This document shows, piece after piece, positions 49,856 to 58,980 of a DNA stretch of 64,000 bases. The translations under genes and the position numbers were made by a program. Origin of the DNA: Phycisphaerae bacterium (GTDB taxonomy: Bacteria; Planctomycetota; Phycisphaerae; Phycisphaerales; UBA1924); assembly GCA_030432905.1 (NCBI GenBank), contig JAUILU010000003.1, forward strand, positions 62,001 through 126,000, written 5' to 3'. The notes below the pieces were generated by a model. It worked only from the letters and a program-made list of their open reading frames with translations, had not been told where the DNA came from and ran no database searches. Within the stretch, counting starts at the first letter, position 1, and every line of letters starts with the position of its first letter.

Positions 49856-50884
49856 TCACGCCGGGTGCAGCCCGGGGAATTCCAAACCTGCCCGCTCATC
49901 GAAGCCGCACGCGATGTTCATCGCCTGCACCGCAGAACCCGCGGCTCCCTTGACCAAGTTGTCGATCGCGCACAACGCGATCACGCGCCCAGACCCCTCA
50001 TCAACCGCGAACCCGACGTCTGCGTGGTTCGACCCGACCAGCACACGCGGGTCGGGGAGTCTGTTCGCGCCGTTCCGCTCGGCAACAATCCGCACAAACG
50101 GCTCGTCCGCGTACGCCTCTCGGTACAGCTTCCACAAGTCCCGCGTCGTCAAACGCTCGGTCGGCTCGACGTGAGCCGTGCAGAGCACGCCCCGCACCAT
50201 GTCGATCGCGCTGACGGTCGCGTCGATGTCGATCTCGCCCAGCGACTGACGGACCTCGGCAAGGTGCCTGTGCCCGAAGGGGCTGTAGGTCCGAACTGAA
50301 CGCGCACGGACCGGGTGATGCGACCCGGCGCTCGGCTCGGCGCCCGCTTCGGACGACCCGACCTTCACGTCGGCGATGACGCGCCGGATTAAGCCGTTTC
50401 GTGCCAATGGATACAGCGCGAGCGTCATCGCCGTCGCGTTGCAGCCGACGCCCGAGATCAGCGTCGCGTCTGCGAGTTTCTCGCGGAACAGCTCGGGCAA
50501 GCCGTAGACCACATCATCCAGCGCGCTCGGGGCGGCATGGTCACCGCCGTACCACTGCTTGTACACCTCGGCGTCACGCAACCGGAAATCGGCAGAAAGA
50601 TCAACAACCCGCTTGCCGATTGAACGCCAGCGTTCGATGTCACCCGCTGCCTTGCCGTGAGGCATGCACATGAACACCACATCGCACGGCTCAACATCCG
50701 CGGGATCACAGAACAACAGATCCAGATGACCTCGCAGATTCGGGTGAACACGGTGGATCGGCTTGCCCGAGTTGGCCCTCGACGAGACCTGTGCGATCCG
50801 TACGCCCGGGTGAATCGAGAGGATGCGCAGCAGCTCGCCGCCCGTGTAGCCGCTGGCGCCGATGATGGAAGCGGTCATCGTCAC
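49856..50884 (-). CDS. lysY: [LysW]-aminoadipate/glutamate semialdehyde dehydrogenase (ArgC/LysY family)
   Basis: 'ASIIGASGYTGGELLRILSIHPGVRI', 'DLSADFRLRDAEVYKQWYGGDHAAP', 'LISGVGCNATAMTLALYPL'. Confidence 0.85.
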   Translation of the reverse strand: MTMTASIIGASGYTGGELLRILSIHPGVRIAQVSSRANSGKPIHRVHPNLRGHLDLLFCDPADVEPCDVVFMCMPHGKAAGDIERWRSIGKRVVDLSADFRLRDAEVYKQWYGGDHAAPSALDDVVYGLPELFREKLADATLISGVGCNATAMTLALYPLARNGLIRRVIADVKVGSSEAGAEPSAGSHHPVRARSVRTYSPFGHRHLAEVRQSLGEIDIDATVSAIDMVRGVLCTAHVEPTERLTTRDLWKLYREAYADEPFVRIVAERNGANRLPDPRVLVGSNHADVGFAVDEGSGRVIALCAIDNLVKGAAGSAVQAMNIACGFDERAGLEFPGLHPA

Positions 50885-51738
50885 GCCAGTTCTCCCGCGC
50901 CGACTCGTGCTACGTGCTCGGCGACGAGCATCGGGATGTTCACGCCGGTCACCGCGATGCTGTTTCTAAATTCCATCGAGTGGTTGATCTCATTGACGAG
51001 CAGACCCCGCTTCGGGCATTCGAGCAGATCGATCGCGACCGCATCGCCGCAGACGACCTCCGCCGCCGAGGCCGCGATCTCGCGGAGCTCGTGCGTCAGT
51101 TCGATGCCCTCGGTCGTGGCGCCCCTGGCGGTGTTTGTGACCCAGTGCCCGCTGTACCGGGCGATCGCCGCGATTGGCGCACCGCCGACCACGAACACCC
51201 GCAGGTCACGCCCGGGCTTGTCGATGTGCTCCTGCGCGTACACGACCGAGTGCTGGGGCGAACCAAGCGTGCCGCGATGTTCGAGCACAGCCTCAGCAGC
51301 GTCTCGGTCATTCACCCTCGCAACGAGCCTGCCCCATGACCCGACTGTTGGCTTGAGCACCACCGGGTAGCCGATCTGCTCGATCGCTTCTAAGCCGGAC
51401 TCCGGGGTCGTTGCCACCCGAAACCTGGGCACCGCGACACCGGCACCGGCCAGAGCGACCGAAGTAGCCAGCTTGTCTGAGCAGAGTTCGAGCGTCGAGA
51501 GTGGGTTGACGCACCGGATCCCCGCCGATTCGAGCACCCGCGTGGCGACGAGCGAGTTGGTCAGACTCACCGCCCGATCGACGACGATGTCGAACCCGTG
51601 CCAGAAATCTAGATCCTCAGGATCGAAGACCTGCTGACGAAGATCGACCGCCTCGACCTCGATCCCGAGTTTTTCAAACTCGTCGAGCAGGAGCCGTTCT
51701 TCGGTCCGCAGCCTTGTGTATGTCATCGCGATACGCAT
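50881..51738 (-). CDS. lysX: LysX/ArgX-type RimK-like ATP-grasp ligase acting on LysW
   Basis: 'DRAVSLTNSLVATRVLESAGIRCVNPLSTLELCSDKLATSVALAGAGV', 'YPVVLKPTVGSWGRLVARVNDRDAAEAVLEH', 'GLLVNEINHSMEFRNSI'. Confidence 0.85.
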   Translation of the reverse strand: MRIAMTYTRLRTEERLLLDEFEKLGIEVEAVDLRQQVFDPEDLDFWHGFDIVVDRAVSLTNSLVATRVLESAGIRCVNPLSTLELCSDKLATSVALAGAGVAVPRFRVATTPESGLEAIEQIGYPVVLKPTVGSWGRLVARVNDRDAAEAVLEHRGTLGSPQHSVVYAQEHIDKPGRDLRVFVVGGAPIAAIARYSGHWVTNTARGATTEGIELTHELREIAASAAEVVCGDAVAIDLLECPKRGLLVNEINHSMEFRNSIAVTGVNIPMLVAEHVARVGAGELA

Positions 51739-51768
51739 GTGATTTCCCTCTCAGCTTGGTGCCCGGAC

Positions 51769-51951
51769 TTACTCGCCCCAGTCTTCTTCGACTTCTGGCG
51801 CGATCTCCAGCGTGAGCGGATTGAGGTTGGTGACCTCGAGCTCGACGCCGCAATCGCCGCAGCGGGCGACCTGCCCGTTGAGCGGTGAGCGGTCGAAGGT
51901 GATCTGCGAATCGCACTCTGGGCAGGCAGCGGTTTCGGTCGTGGTTTGCAT
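51769..51951 (-). CDS. lysW: LysW-type amino-group carrier protein
   Basis: 60 aa; 'CPECDSQITFDRSPLNGQVARCGDCGVELEVTNLNPLTLEIAPEVEEDWGE': two CxxC pairs and canonical C-terminal EDWGE; AAGGAGA upstream. Confidence 0.93.
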   Translation of the reverse strand: MQTTTETAACPECDSQITFDRSPLNGQVARCGDCGVELEVTNLNPLTLEIAPEVEEDWGE

Positions 51952-51980
51952 GTCAATCTCCTTGAAACTTGGTCAATACA

Positions 51981-52008
51981 AAGAAAAACCCCCGGATTCG
52001 TCCGGGGG
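51981..52008 (-). terminator. Perfect intrinsic terminator in the lysW 5' leader (candidate attenuator)
   Basis: Minus strand: CCCCCGGA-CGAA-TCCGGGGG-TTTTTCTTT, ending 30 nt before the lysW ATG. Confidence 0.8.
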
Positions 52009-52044
52009 TGGTCGTCAGCTTTCAGTATCTAGATTCGGGGAGTA

Positions 52045-52143
52045 CTAGTCGCCCGCTCCGACACAAGCCGAAATCACAGCCCGGACGCTCATGGCGCCTT
52101 TGGCTTTCGATTTACCGGCTTGTTTCATCTGAACGTGCTTCAT
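52045..52143 (-). other. Candidate leader-peptide mini-ORF (MKHVQMKQAGKSKAKGAMSVRAVISACVGAGD)
   Basis: 32-codon ATG-TAG ORF upstream of the terminator; 5 Lys in the first 15 residues; no clear Shine-Dalgarno seen. Confidence 0.3.
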
Positions 52144-52287
52144 GTCGTGTGGCAGTGTACCTGCGACTAACCTTCGGTCAAGCCGCCCTGATCACTTGAG
52201 CAGCGATCTGAACATCTGATTTCATCGAACCTGGCCCCGCCGGCGTGCCGATATGGGTTTACACGATCTGCACACGGAGAATGCCCC

Positions 52288-53178
52288 ATGCCCGAAGACC
52301 ACGGACCAGCCCGCGAAGTCGCGCCGTGGAAGGACAAACTCCACGAGATCATTTTCGAGGCCGACACCCCTGCTGGCAAGGCCTTTGACGTCTCGCTGAT
52401 CGTCATCATCCTGCTCTCGGTCGTGGTTGTGATCGTCAGCACGATGCCCTCGGCCCAGGCAGAGCCATACAGAACGCTTTACCTCTCACTCGAATGGATC
52501 TTCACCGCCGCGTTCCTCGTCGAGTACGTGCTCAGATTGATAATCGTCCGCAGGCCGCTGCGCTACGTGTTCTCTTTCTACGGCATCATCGACCTGCTCT
52601 CGATCCTCCCCGCCTTCATCGGGCTGATCCCGGGCAGCAGCGCCGACAAGCTCATGGTCATCCGCACGCTCAGGCTCCTACGGATCTTCCGGGTCTTCAA
52701 GCTCACGCGGTATCTGAGCGAGGCGTCCGCGCTCCGCGAGGCGATGCGTCTCAGTCGCCACAAGCTCGCGGTGTTCATGACGACCGTGCTCATCGTTGTG
52801 CTTATCGCCAGCGCACTCATGCATGTGATCGAAACTCAGCCGAGCGTTAAGTTCCCGAACGGCAATCCGGGATTTAACACGTTGCCAGACTCGCTGTACT
52901 GGGCGGTGATCACCATGACCACCGTCGGCTACGGCGACGTCGTGCCTTTCACGGGTGCCGGTAAGGTCATCACCATGGCGCTCGTGCTGGTCGGCTACTC
53001 GATCATCATCGTCCCGACCGGTATCCTCACCGCTGAGATCGCAAGCACAAACAAGAAAAAAGTCGTCACGACACGAGCGTGCCCCTCCTGTATGAAAGAG
53101 GGGCACGACATCGACGCTATCTTTTGCAAACGCTGCGGCGAGCCGCTGGAATCAACGGCTACCGACTCAGCGATCTAG
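52288..53178 (+). CDS. Voltage-gated-like ion channel (Kv-type)
   Basis: 'TLRLLRIFRVFKLTRYLSE' (S4) and pore 'MTTVGYGDVVPFT'; C-terminal Cys-rich knuckle 'CPSCMKEGHDIDAIFCKRCGEPL'. Confidence 0.88.
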   Translation: MPEDHGPAREVAPWKDKLHEIIFEADTPAGKAFDVSLIVIILLSVVVVIVSTMPSAQAEPYRTLYLSLEWIFTAAFLVEYVLRLIIVRRPLRYVFSFYGIIDLLSILPAFIGLIPGSSADKLMVIRTLRLLRIFRVFKLTRYLSEASALREAMRLSRHKLAVFMTTVLIVVLIASALMHVIETQPSVKFPNGNPGFNTLPDSLYWAVITMTTVGYGDVVPFTGAGKVITMALVLVGYSIIIVPTGILTAEIASTNKKKVVTTRACPSCMKEGHDIDAIFCKRCGEPLESTATDSAI

Positions 53179-53184
53179 TTCGGA

Positions 53185-54000
53185 TTACTCTTCATCTTCG
53201 AGCAGCGACATCGCATCGGCGGTTGCCTTTGCGACCTCTTCGGCGGGCAGGACAGCCCAGATGTACGACTCGGACCAGCTGCCGCCCATGCCGCCGGTCG
53301 CTTCGAGTTCGTCCGAGTCAGGCATCTGTGTGATCACGAGACCGACAAACGCGCCGGTGCGATCAACCGCGGGCAGGCCGACCTCTAGAGAGTTGGTGCT
53401 GATGTAGAGCAGGTCCCTCGGCGTGCTCAGTTCGGCGCTGATGTGCGCTTCGTTGACGACCGGAGCCCTTGCAAAGAATTCGCCTAAGCGGGTGAGTTGG
53501 AAAACAGACTGACCGGGAATCGGCCGCTCGGTGTCGGCGGAGATATCAAGAAATTTCAGCGGTTCGGCGGGCTTCTCGTCGAGCGTGAGCCAGCACAGAT
53601 CGCGATCGGAGTCGCGCGCGACGATCGTCGCGTCGAGCCCTTCGGTGTCGTCACCGATGAGGACCTTGATGTCGCGGATGGTGGTCTGAGCACCGCCGTA
53701 CATCCGGCCATAGAGACCGCCCATCATCGAGTTCGCCAGCAGCACGTTGCCGTCTTCGCTGATGATCGTGCCCGACATCTCCATCTCGTGCTCTTCGGGC
53801 TCGCCGCCCCAGGGGCTCTCCATGGTCATCACACACTTGACGCGGACCAGGCTGTCGAGGGTGGCCTCGGTGATCGCCTGATACTGTTCGCCGCGGGCGC
53901 GTTCTTCGTCGGTCGCAATCTGTGCACTGGCGGTAAACCCGCAAGCCAGGCACGCAGACACAGCGGCGGCACAAGAAATGGTTGACATACGCAGTTTCAT
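53185..54000 (-). CDS. Secreted trypsin-like (S1C) fold protein, apparently catalytically inactive
   Basis: 'SGTIISEDGNVLLANSMM' lacks the catalytic His; 'DSDRDLCWLTLD' keeps the Asp region; 'NSLEVGLPAVDRTGAFVGLV' replaces GNSGGP. Confidence 0.65.
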   Translation of the reverse strand: MKLRMSTISCAAAVSACLACGFTASAQIATDEERARGEQYQAITEATLDSLVRVKCVMTMESPWGGEPEEHEMEMSGTIISEDGNVLLANSMMGGLYGRMYGGAQTTIRDIKVLIGDDTEGLDATIVARDSDRDLCWLTLDEKPAEPLKFLDISADTERPIPGQSVFQLTRLGEFFARAPVVNEAHISAELSTPRDLLYISTNSLEVGLPAVDRTGAFVGLVITQMPDSDELEATGGMGGSWSESYIWAVLPAEEVAKATADAMSLLEDEE

Positions 54001-54039
54001 CTGATTCTTCCTATTCAAAGTTCGCTCACTGAGTCTCAT

Positions 54040-56151
54040 TTAGTCGCTTGATTCGGCCTGTTCGTCTTCGTCTTCTTCGAGCTCAACCGGTTTCCAGTTC
54101 GGCTCGACGAATTTAAACGACGAATCATAACCGCGGAGGATCTCAAACACGACACGGTCGGGCTGCTCGGATTCGATCCGCTCCATCACACGCTCAAAGT
54201 CGCGTGTGCCCTTGATATCCTCGCCGTCGATCCGGTGGATCAGGCTGTCCATCGTGATACCCGCAGTCTCGGCCCAACCAGCCGATTCCGTAGAGAGCAC
54301 GATGACGCCCTTGACGTCCTCGTCCCACCGGCGATCGTCACGGTCGAAAAACGTCACGGCCCTAACCGAAAGACCGAAATCGCTGCTGCTGACCCGGCGG
54401 GCTTCCTCCGGAGTTGTTCGGCTTCTCTCAAGCTCGACAGTGCAGCTCATCAGCTCACCGCCGCGCACAAACCCGATCTCGGCCTCATCGCCCACGGACT
54501 TGTTGCGCACAGCCCGAAAGAGCAGACCGGACTGCTCGACAACGCGGGGCTTGATGTCCTCGCCGTCGAATGACACGATCACATCGCCGGCTTTGAGATC
54601 CGACTCGGCGGCGATCGACCGGGGGTAGACGCGCGTAATCCGGAAGCCGCCTTGCTGCTCCAGCCCCATCTTCGCGGCTAGCTCGGGCACGACCGGCTGG
54701 GTCGCGATGCCAATCCACGCTTTCGGAAGCTCGCGGGGAGGGTCTGGGCGTTCGACTTCTTCGGTATCGAACAGCGTGACAAAGTTCTTCCCGTTGCGGT
54801 CAAACTCGACCAGCAGACTCTCTGGTCGCTCGCCGGCCTTGTCTTGTTCGAGGAACGCGTCGTACTTCTGCAGCATGTCGTCGAACGATTCGATCGGTTC
54901 GCCGTCGATGCCGATGAGGACATCGCCCCACGAAACCGGGACCTCGGCGAGCGAGGCCGGCCCGCCCGAGCGGACACCCGAAATCAGCACGCCCTTGTCG
55001 GAATCGAACCTGCGAGTCCTGGCCATGTAAGGCGTGATCTCACGGAGGCTCATGCCCCACTCTCGCAGGTACACCTGCTTGCCCGTGTCGGGCAGGAGCG
55101 GGTCGAGCGTCACACCTATGTCCATCTCTTCGTCGTTGCGGAGCACGGTCAGGTTGAGCACATCGCCCGGCTTACCTTCAGAGAACAGCGACATGATCTG
55201 CGGGATCTGCTCCGGGTAGTCGACCGTGAATCGCTCGCCGTTGACCGCGAGAATCACGTCGCCCGCGTGCAGCCCGGCTTCCGCGGCCGGCCCGTCGGAC
55301 GTTACCGAATCAACGAACACGCCCTCGGTGTAGCCCGTGCGTTCGAGATGCAGTAGATCGACTTCAATCGTCGTGCGTGCGACCTCGCCGTGCTCGCCGA
55401 GTTCTTTCGCCACGGCCTTGGCCAAGTTCGAAGGAGTCGCAAATCCAGCGCCTGACCCGCCTCGCGTGTTGACACCGATGATCTGGCCGTAGATGTTGAC
55501 GAGCGGCCCGCCCGAGTTGCCCGGGTTGATCAGCGCATCGTGCTGGATCCAGTTGGTCAGCATCCCGCTTCGGTTGCCCGAGAGGTACATGGGCGTGAAC
55601 TCGTCGTCGGCGCCCGAGGTGAAGACACGGTCGGTGTTGGAAACGATGCCGTAGGTCACTGTCCGGTCGAGCGCGTAAGGCGAGCCCATCGCGAGGACTT
55701 GATCGCCGACCTCGAGCGTGTCCGAATCGCCGAACGTGGCAAACGGCAGATCTTTGTCGCCTTCGAGCGCATCCATATCCAGTTGAAGCACAGCCAGGTC
55801 GGTCATCGGGTCTTCGCCCACAAGTGTCGCTGGGACACGCCGTTTGTCGGCGAGCGTGCACCAGAACTCGATGCCGGAGTCGGTCACGTGCGCGTTGGTC
55901 AGGACGAGGCCCTCGGGCGAGATGACCGTGCCGCTGCCGTTGGACTGGTACCGGCTCTCTTGGCCGCCCCAGTAGCTGACGCCTGTCACCTCGACGTGAA
56001 CGAGCGACGGGAAGACTGCATCGCGCGCCTCGGTCAGCATCTGCCGGAACCCCTCGCGGTAGTCCGACGACCCGGCGCCCGCACCAACCTGACACCCGCC
56101 GGCACCGATGACGAACGCCAAAGCACATACACTCGCACTGGATCGAATCAT
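54040..56151 (-). CDS. HtrA/DegP-like serine protease with about four PDZ-like domains
   Basis: 'GTVISPEGLVLTNAHV', 'DLAVLQLD', 'LINPGNSGGPLVNIYGQIIGVN'; PDZ-like units around 'AGDVILAVNGE', 'WGDVLIGIDGE', 'AGDVIVSFDGE', 'MDSLIHRIDGE'. Confidence 0.9.
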   Translation of the reverse strand: MIRSSASVCALAFVIGAGGCQVGAGAGSSDYREGFRQMLTEARDAVFPSLVHVEVTGVSYWGGQESRYQSNGSGTVISPEGLVLTNAHVTDSGIEFWCTLADKRRVPATLVGEDPMTDLAVLQLDMDALEGDKDLPFATFGDSDTLEVGDQVLAMGSPYALDRTVTYGIVSNTDRVFTSGADDEFTPMYLSGNRSGMLTNWIQHDALINPGNSGGPLVNIYGQIIGVNTRGGSGAGFATPSNLAKAVAKELGEHGEVARTTIEVDLLHLERTGYTEGVFVDSVTSDGPAAEAGLHAGDVILAVNGERFTVDYPEQIPQIMSLFSEGKPGDVLNLTVLRNDEEMDIGVTLDPLLPDTGKQVYLREWGMSLREITPYMARTRRFDSDKGVLISGVRSGGPASLAEVPVSWGDVLIGIDGEPIESFDDMLQKYDAFLEQDKAGERPESLLVEFDRNGKNFVTLFDTEEVERPDPPRELPKAWIGIATQPVVPELAAKMGLEQQGGFRITRVYPRSIAAESDLKAGDVIVSFDGEDIKPRVVEQSGLLFRAVRNKSVGDEAEIGFVRGGELMSCTVELERSRTTPEEARRVSSSDFGLSVRAVTFFDRDDRRWDEDVKGVIVLSTESAGWAETAGITMDSLIHRIDGEDIKGTRDFERVMERIESEQPDRVVFEILRGYDSSFKFVEPNWKPVELEEDEDEQAESSD

Positions 56152-56384
56152 CTATAAACCTCTAACACCGCACAGGTGCGATTCAACAACTATTCATGGG
56201 TATGCAGAACTCTAACGCATCCCGCCGGTACGGATCCTAGCAGAAACAAGAACCGGTCGCGGCCAGACAAAGTACCTATACAACCGAACCTTCTGTAGTC
56301 GATGGACTTAAGAAGCCGTAAAATCCAACCGGAACGAATCCCAACGAACCCAGCAAGGCATTCTGGCCTCCTCGGAGCCACTTT

Positions 56385-57311
56385 TTGATCGAGACCAGCG
56401 AAATCCGTGTGGACTACGGCGAGGTGAACGCCGTCGCCGATCTCACCCTCTACGTCGGAGAGGGCGAGGTGTTCGGGCTCATCGGCCCGAACGGCGCGGG
56501 CAAGACCAGCCTCATCCGTGTCCTGGCGACGCTCAGTGAACCGACCTACGGCGACGCGAGCATCGCGGGCTTCAACGTCTTCGAGCAACGCACACAGGCA
56601 CGCCGGCAGATCGGCTACATGCCCGACCTCGCGCCTGTCTTCAAGGATCTGCGCTGCTGGGAGTTCCTCGACATGTTCGCCGCGTCGTACAAACTACCAC
56701 GAAGCGAACGCAGAGCACAGGTCGCAAGAGTGCTCGAAGTCGTCAACCTCACCGCCAAACGTAACGCGATGGCCGGCACACTCAGCCGGGGCATGACACA
56801 GCGGCTCGTCCTCGCAAAGACGCTCCTGCACGACCCTGCGGTGCTTCTGCTCGACGAGCCTGCCAGCGGCCTCGACCCGATCGCACGAATCGACCTTCGC
56901 AACCTGCTGCGCGATCTTGCAACGCAAGGCAAGACCGTGCTTATCAGCTCGCACATCCTCAACGACCTCAACGAGTTTTGCACCTCGATCGGCATCATGG
57001 AGCAGGGCAACCTCGTTATCTCTGGTGCGATCGACGACCTCGTCGGCAAGCTCAACACGCACAGAAGGTACATCCTCACCACGTTTGGAGCCGCCGAGTC
57101 GGCCTCAGAGTTACTGAACAATCACGCGGGCATCAGCCGGGTTGAAACCAAAGACAACCGGTGCGAGTTCGATTCACTGCTCGACGACGAGGGCATCGCG
57201 ACGCTGCTGGCTTCGCTCGTGCAGTCCGGGGTGCCGATCACCGCGTTCTACGAGCAACGACGGGGCATCGAAGAACTCCTCGTCCAAACCGGCGCGACGG
57301 AGGTGTCATGA
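56385..57311 (+). CDS. ABC transporter ATP-binding protein
   Basis: Walker A 'GPNGAGKTS', signature 'LSRGMTQRLVLAKTLLHDP', 'VLLLDEPASGLDP'; annotated start is TTG. Confidence 0.9.
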   Translation: MIETSEIRVDYGEVNAVADLTLYVGEGEVFGLIGPNGAGKTSLIRVLATLSEPTYGDASIAGFNVFEQRTQARRQIGYMPDLAPVFKDLRCWEFLDMFAASYKLPRSERRAQVARVLEVVNLTAKRNAMAGTLSRGMTQRLVLAKTLLHDPAVLLLDEPASGLDPIARIDLRNLLRDLATQGKTVLISSHILNDLNEFCTSIGIMEQGNLVISGAIDDLVGKLNTHRRYILTTFGAAESASELLNNHAGISRVETKDNRCEFDSLLDDEGIATLLASLVQSGVPITAFYEQRRGIEELLVQTGATEVS

Positions 57312-58957
57312 TCGCATCATCCGGACGCCCCGAACTCAACCCGCTCTGGGTGCGTGGCTACCGCGAGCGGTGCCGACTCAAGCACATGCTCAGCTGGGGC
57401 ACCATCTGGATAACGCTCGCCACGTTCGTGTTTCTGGTGACCTACATAACTATGGTCGAGCAGGACGTATCCACCAAGGCCGAAGCTGCCAAGGCGGCCC
57501 TGCCCGGGATACTTGTCATTCAGGCGATCATCCTGATGCTCTTCGGCACGGGCGCTGTTGCGTCGGGCATCTCGCAGGACCGTGACGATGACCTGCTCAA
57601 CTACGTCCGCATGACTCCGATGAGTCCTACGGCAAAGGTCATCGGCTACCTCTTCGGCCTGCCCGCTCGCGAGTACCTGCTGTTCGCCGCGACCATGCCC
57701 CTGGTCATCATCATCGTCGCGATCAGCGGCTTCAGCCTGCTCACACTCTCGCACTTCTACCTTGTCTTCTTCACATCGGTGCTGGTCTATCACATGACCG
57801 CGCTCGTCGTCGGCATGGTCTCGCCCAAGCCCAGGCTCGCGTCGCTCATGTCGATGGGGCTCGTGATCCTGCTCTACTTTGCGCTCCCGAACCTCTCGCG
57901 CGTGGGCATCACGTTCTTCGAGTTCCTGACCATCCGGCCGACGTTCTTCGGTCTTGTCCAGCAAGAGCTACCCGAAGAGCTCCGCGCCCAGGTCGAGGCC
58001 AGCGGCATCGACACGTTCAGGCCTGTGCCCTTCTTCAACGGCGCGATCCGGCCCACGCTCTACTCGCTAATGGTGCAAGGCTTTCTCATCGTGACGATGT
58101 TCAGCATCGTCCACCGCAAGTGGCGCGACCAAGCCAGCCATATCTTCTCAAAACCCGGCGCACTCGCCGTCTTCTGCGGCGTCTCGGTTTTCACTTTCGC
58201 GAGCCTCTGGGCGATTGTTGCTCAAGACGACACATACAACCGACTCTTCGGCAGAGTCACAACAGACCGCATCCCTGAAACGTTCTATGTCCTGCTGATG
58301 ACGTGCACCATGATCGTGGGAGGCACGTACATTTTCCTCATCTGCACGATTACGCCGTCGAAAGATCTCGCGATGTCGGGCATCCGCCAGGCTAAACGGC
58401 TATGCCAGACCAGACTCTCACCGTTGTCAGATGCGGCATCCAGCCTGCCCGCGGCGATCGCGATGATCGTGATCAGCATCCTGTGCATTGCTGCGATCAT
58501 CTCACTCGCCGCAAGGCACGGCGACTACATAACCTCAGCTCCCGCTGTCCAGCCGGTTATCGCCTGGCTGCTCCTGTTCATAGGGATCGCGATCTTCGTG
58601 CAAGGCGCCGCCGAGAGCACAAGCACCCGCGTGTTCGGTGTCTGCGTGTTTGTGCTGTGGATGATCCCGTTCTTCTCGATGGTCATCCTGTTCGCGGCTT
58701 TCGAAGCGTTCGAGGCCGGGATGTACATCAGCCAACCCTTCCCGCCTGTCTCGCTCGGCTTCTCGACCGCTTGGATGCTCGAAACCACGGCACCCCCCGC
58801 GACATTCAACGGCGGTTTCAGGTTCATGCCGCGCGAAGACGAACTCACCGCCAACCCCGCGGGCATCGCGTTTACCGGCGCGATCGGCTATGCCGCTGCC
58901 GCAGTAGCCGTTCAAGCCCTGCGCTGGAAACGCCGTAATAAACTCTGGACCATCTAG
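57308..58957 (+). CDS. ABC transporter permease
   Basis: Multi-TM protein; ATGA overlap with the upstream ATPase gene. Confidence 0.85.
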   Translation: MIASSGRPELNPLWVRGYRERCRLKHMLSWGTIWITLATFVFLVTYITMVEQDVSTKAEAAKAALPGILVIQAIILMLFGTGAVASGISQDRDDDLLNYVRMTPMSPTAKVIGYLFGLPAREYLLFAATMPLVIIIVAISGFSLLTLSHFYLVFFTSVLVYHMTALVVGMVSPKPRLASLMSMGLVILLYFALPNLSRVGITFFEFLTIRPTFFGLVQQELPEELRAQVEASGIDTFRPVPFFNGAIRPTLYSLMVQGFLIVTMFSIVHRKWRDQASHIFSKPGALAVFCGVSVFTFASLWAIVAQDDTYNRLFGRVTTDRIPETFYVLLMTCTMIVGGTYIFLICTITPSKDLAMSGIRQAKRLCQTRLSPLSDAASSLPAAIAMIVISILCIAAIISLAARHGDYITSAPAVQPVIAWLLLFIGIAIFVQGAAESTSTRVFGVCVFVLWMIPFFSMVILFAAFEAFEAGMYISQPFPPVSLGFSTAWMLETTAPPATFNGGFRFMPREDELTANPAGIAFTGAIGYAAAAVAVQALRWKRRNKLWTI

Positions 58958-58980
58958 CGGCTCAGATTATCACGAAGGGA

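Noticed and set aside
48565-49953. 462-aa plus-strand ORF (and 458-aa ORF 48192-49568)
   Set aside because: Antisense to the clear LysZ-LysK fusion; Ser/Ala/Pro/Arg-rich composition typical of high-GC shadow frames.
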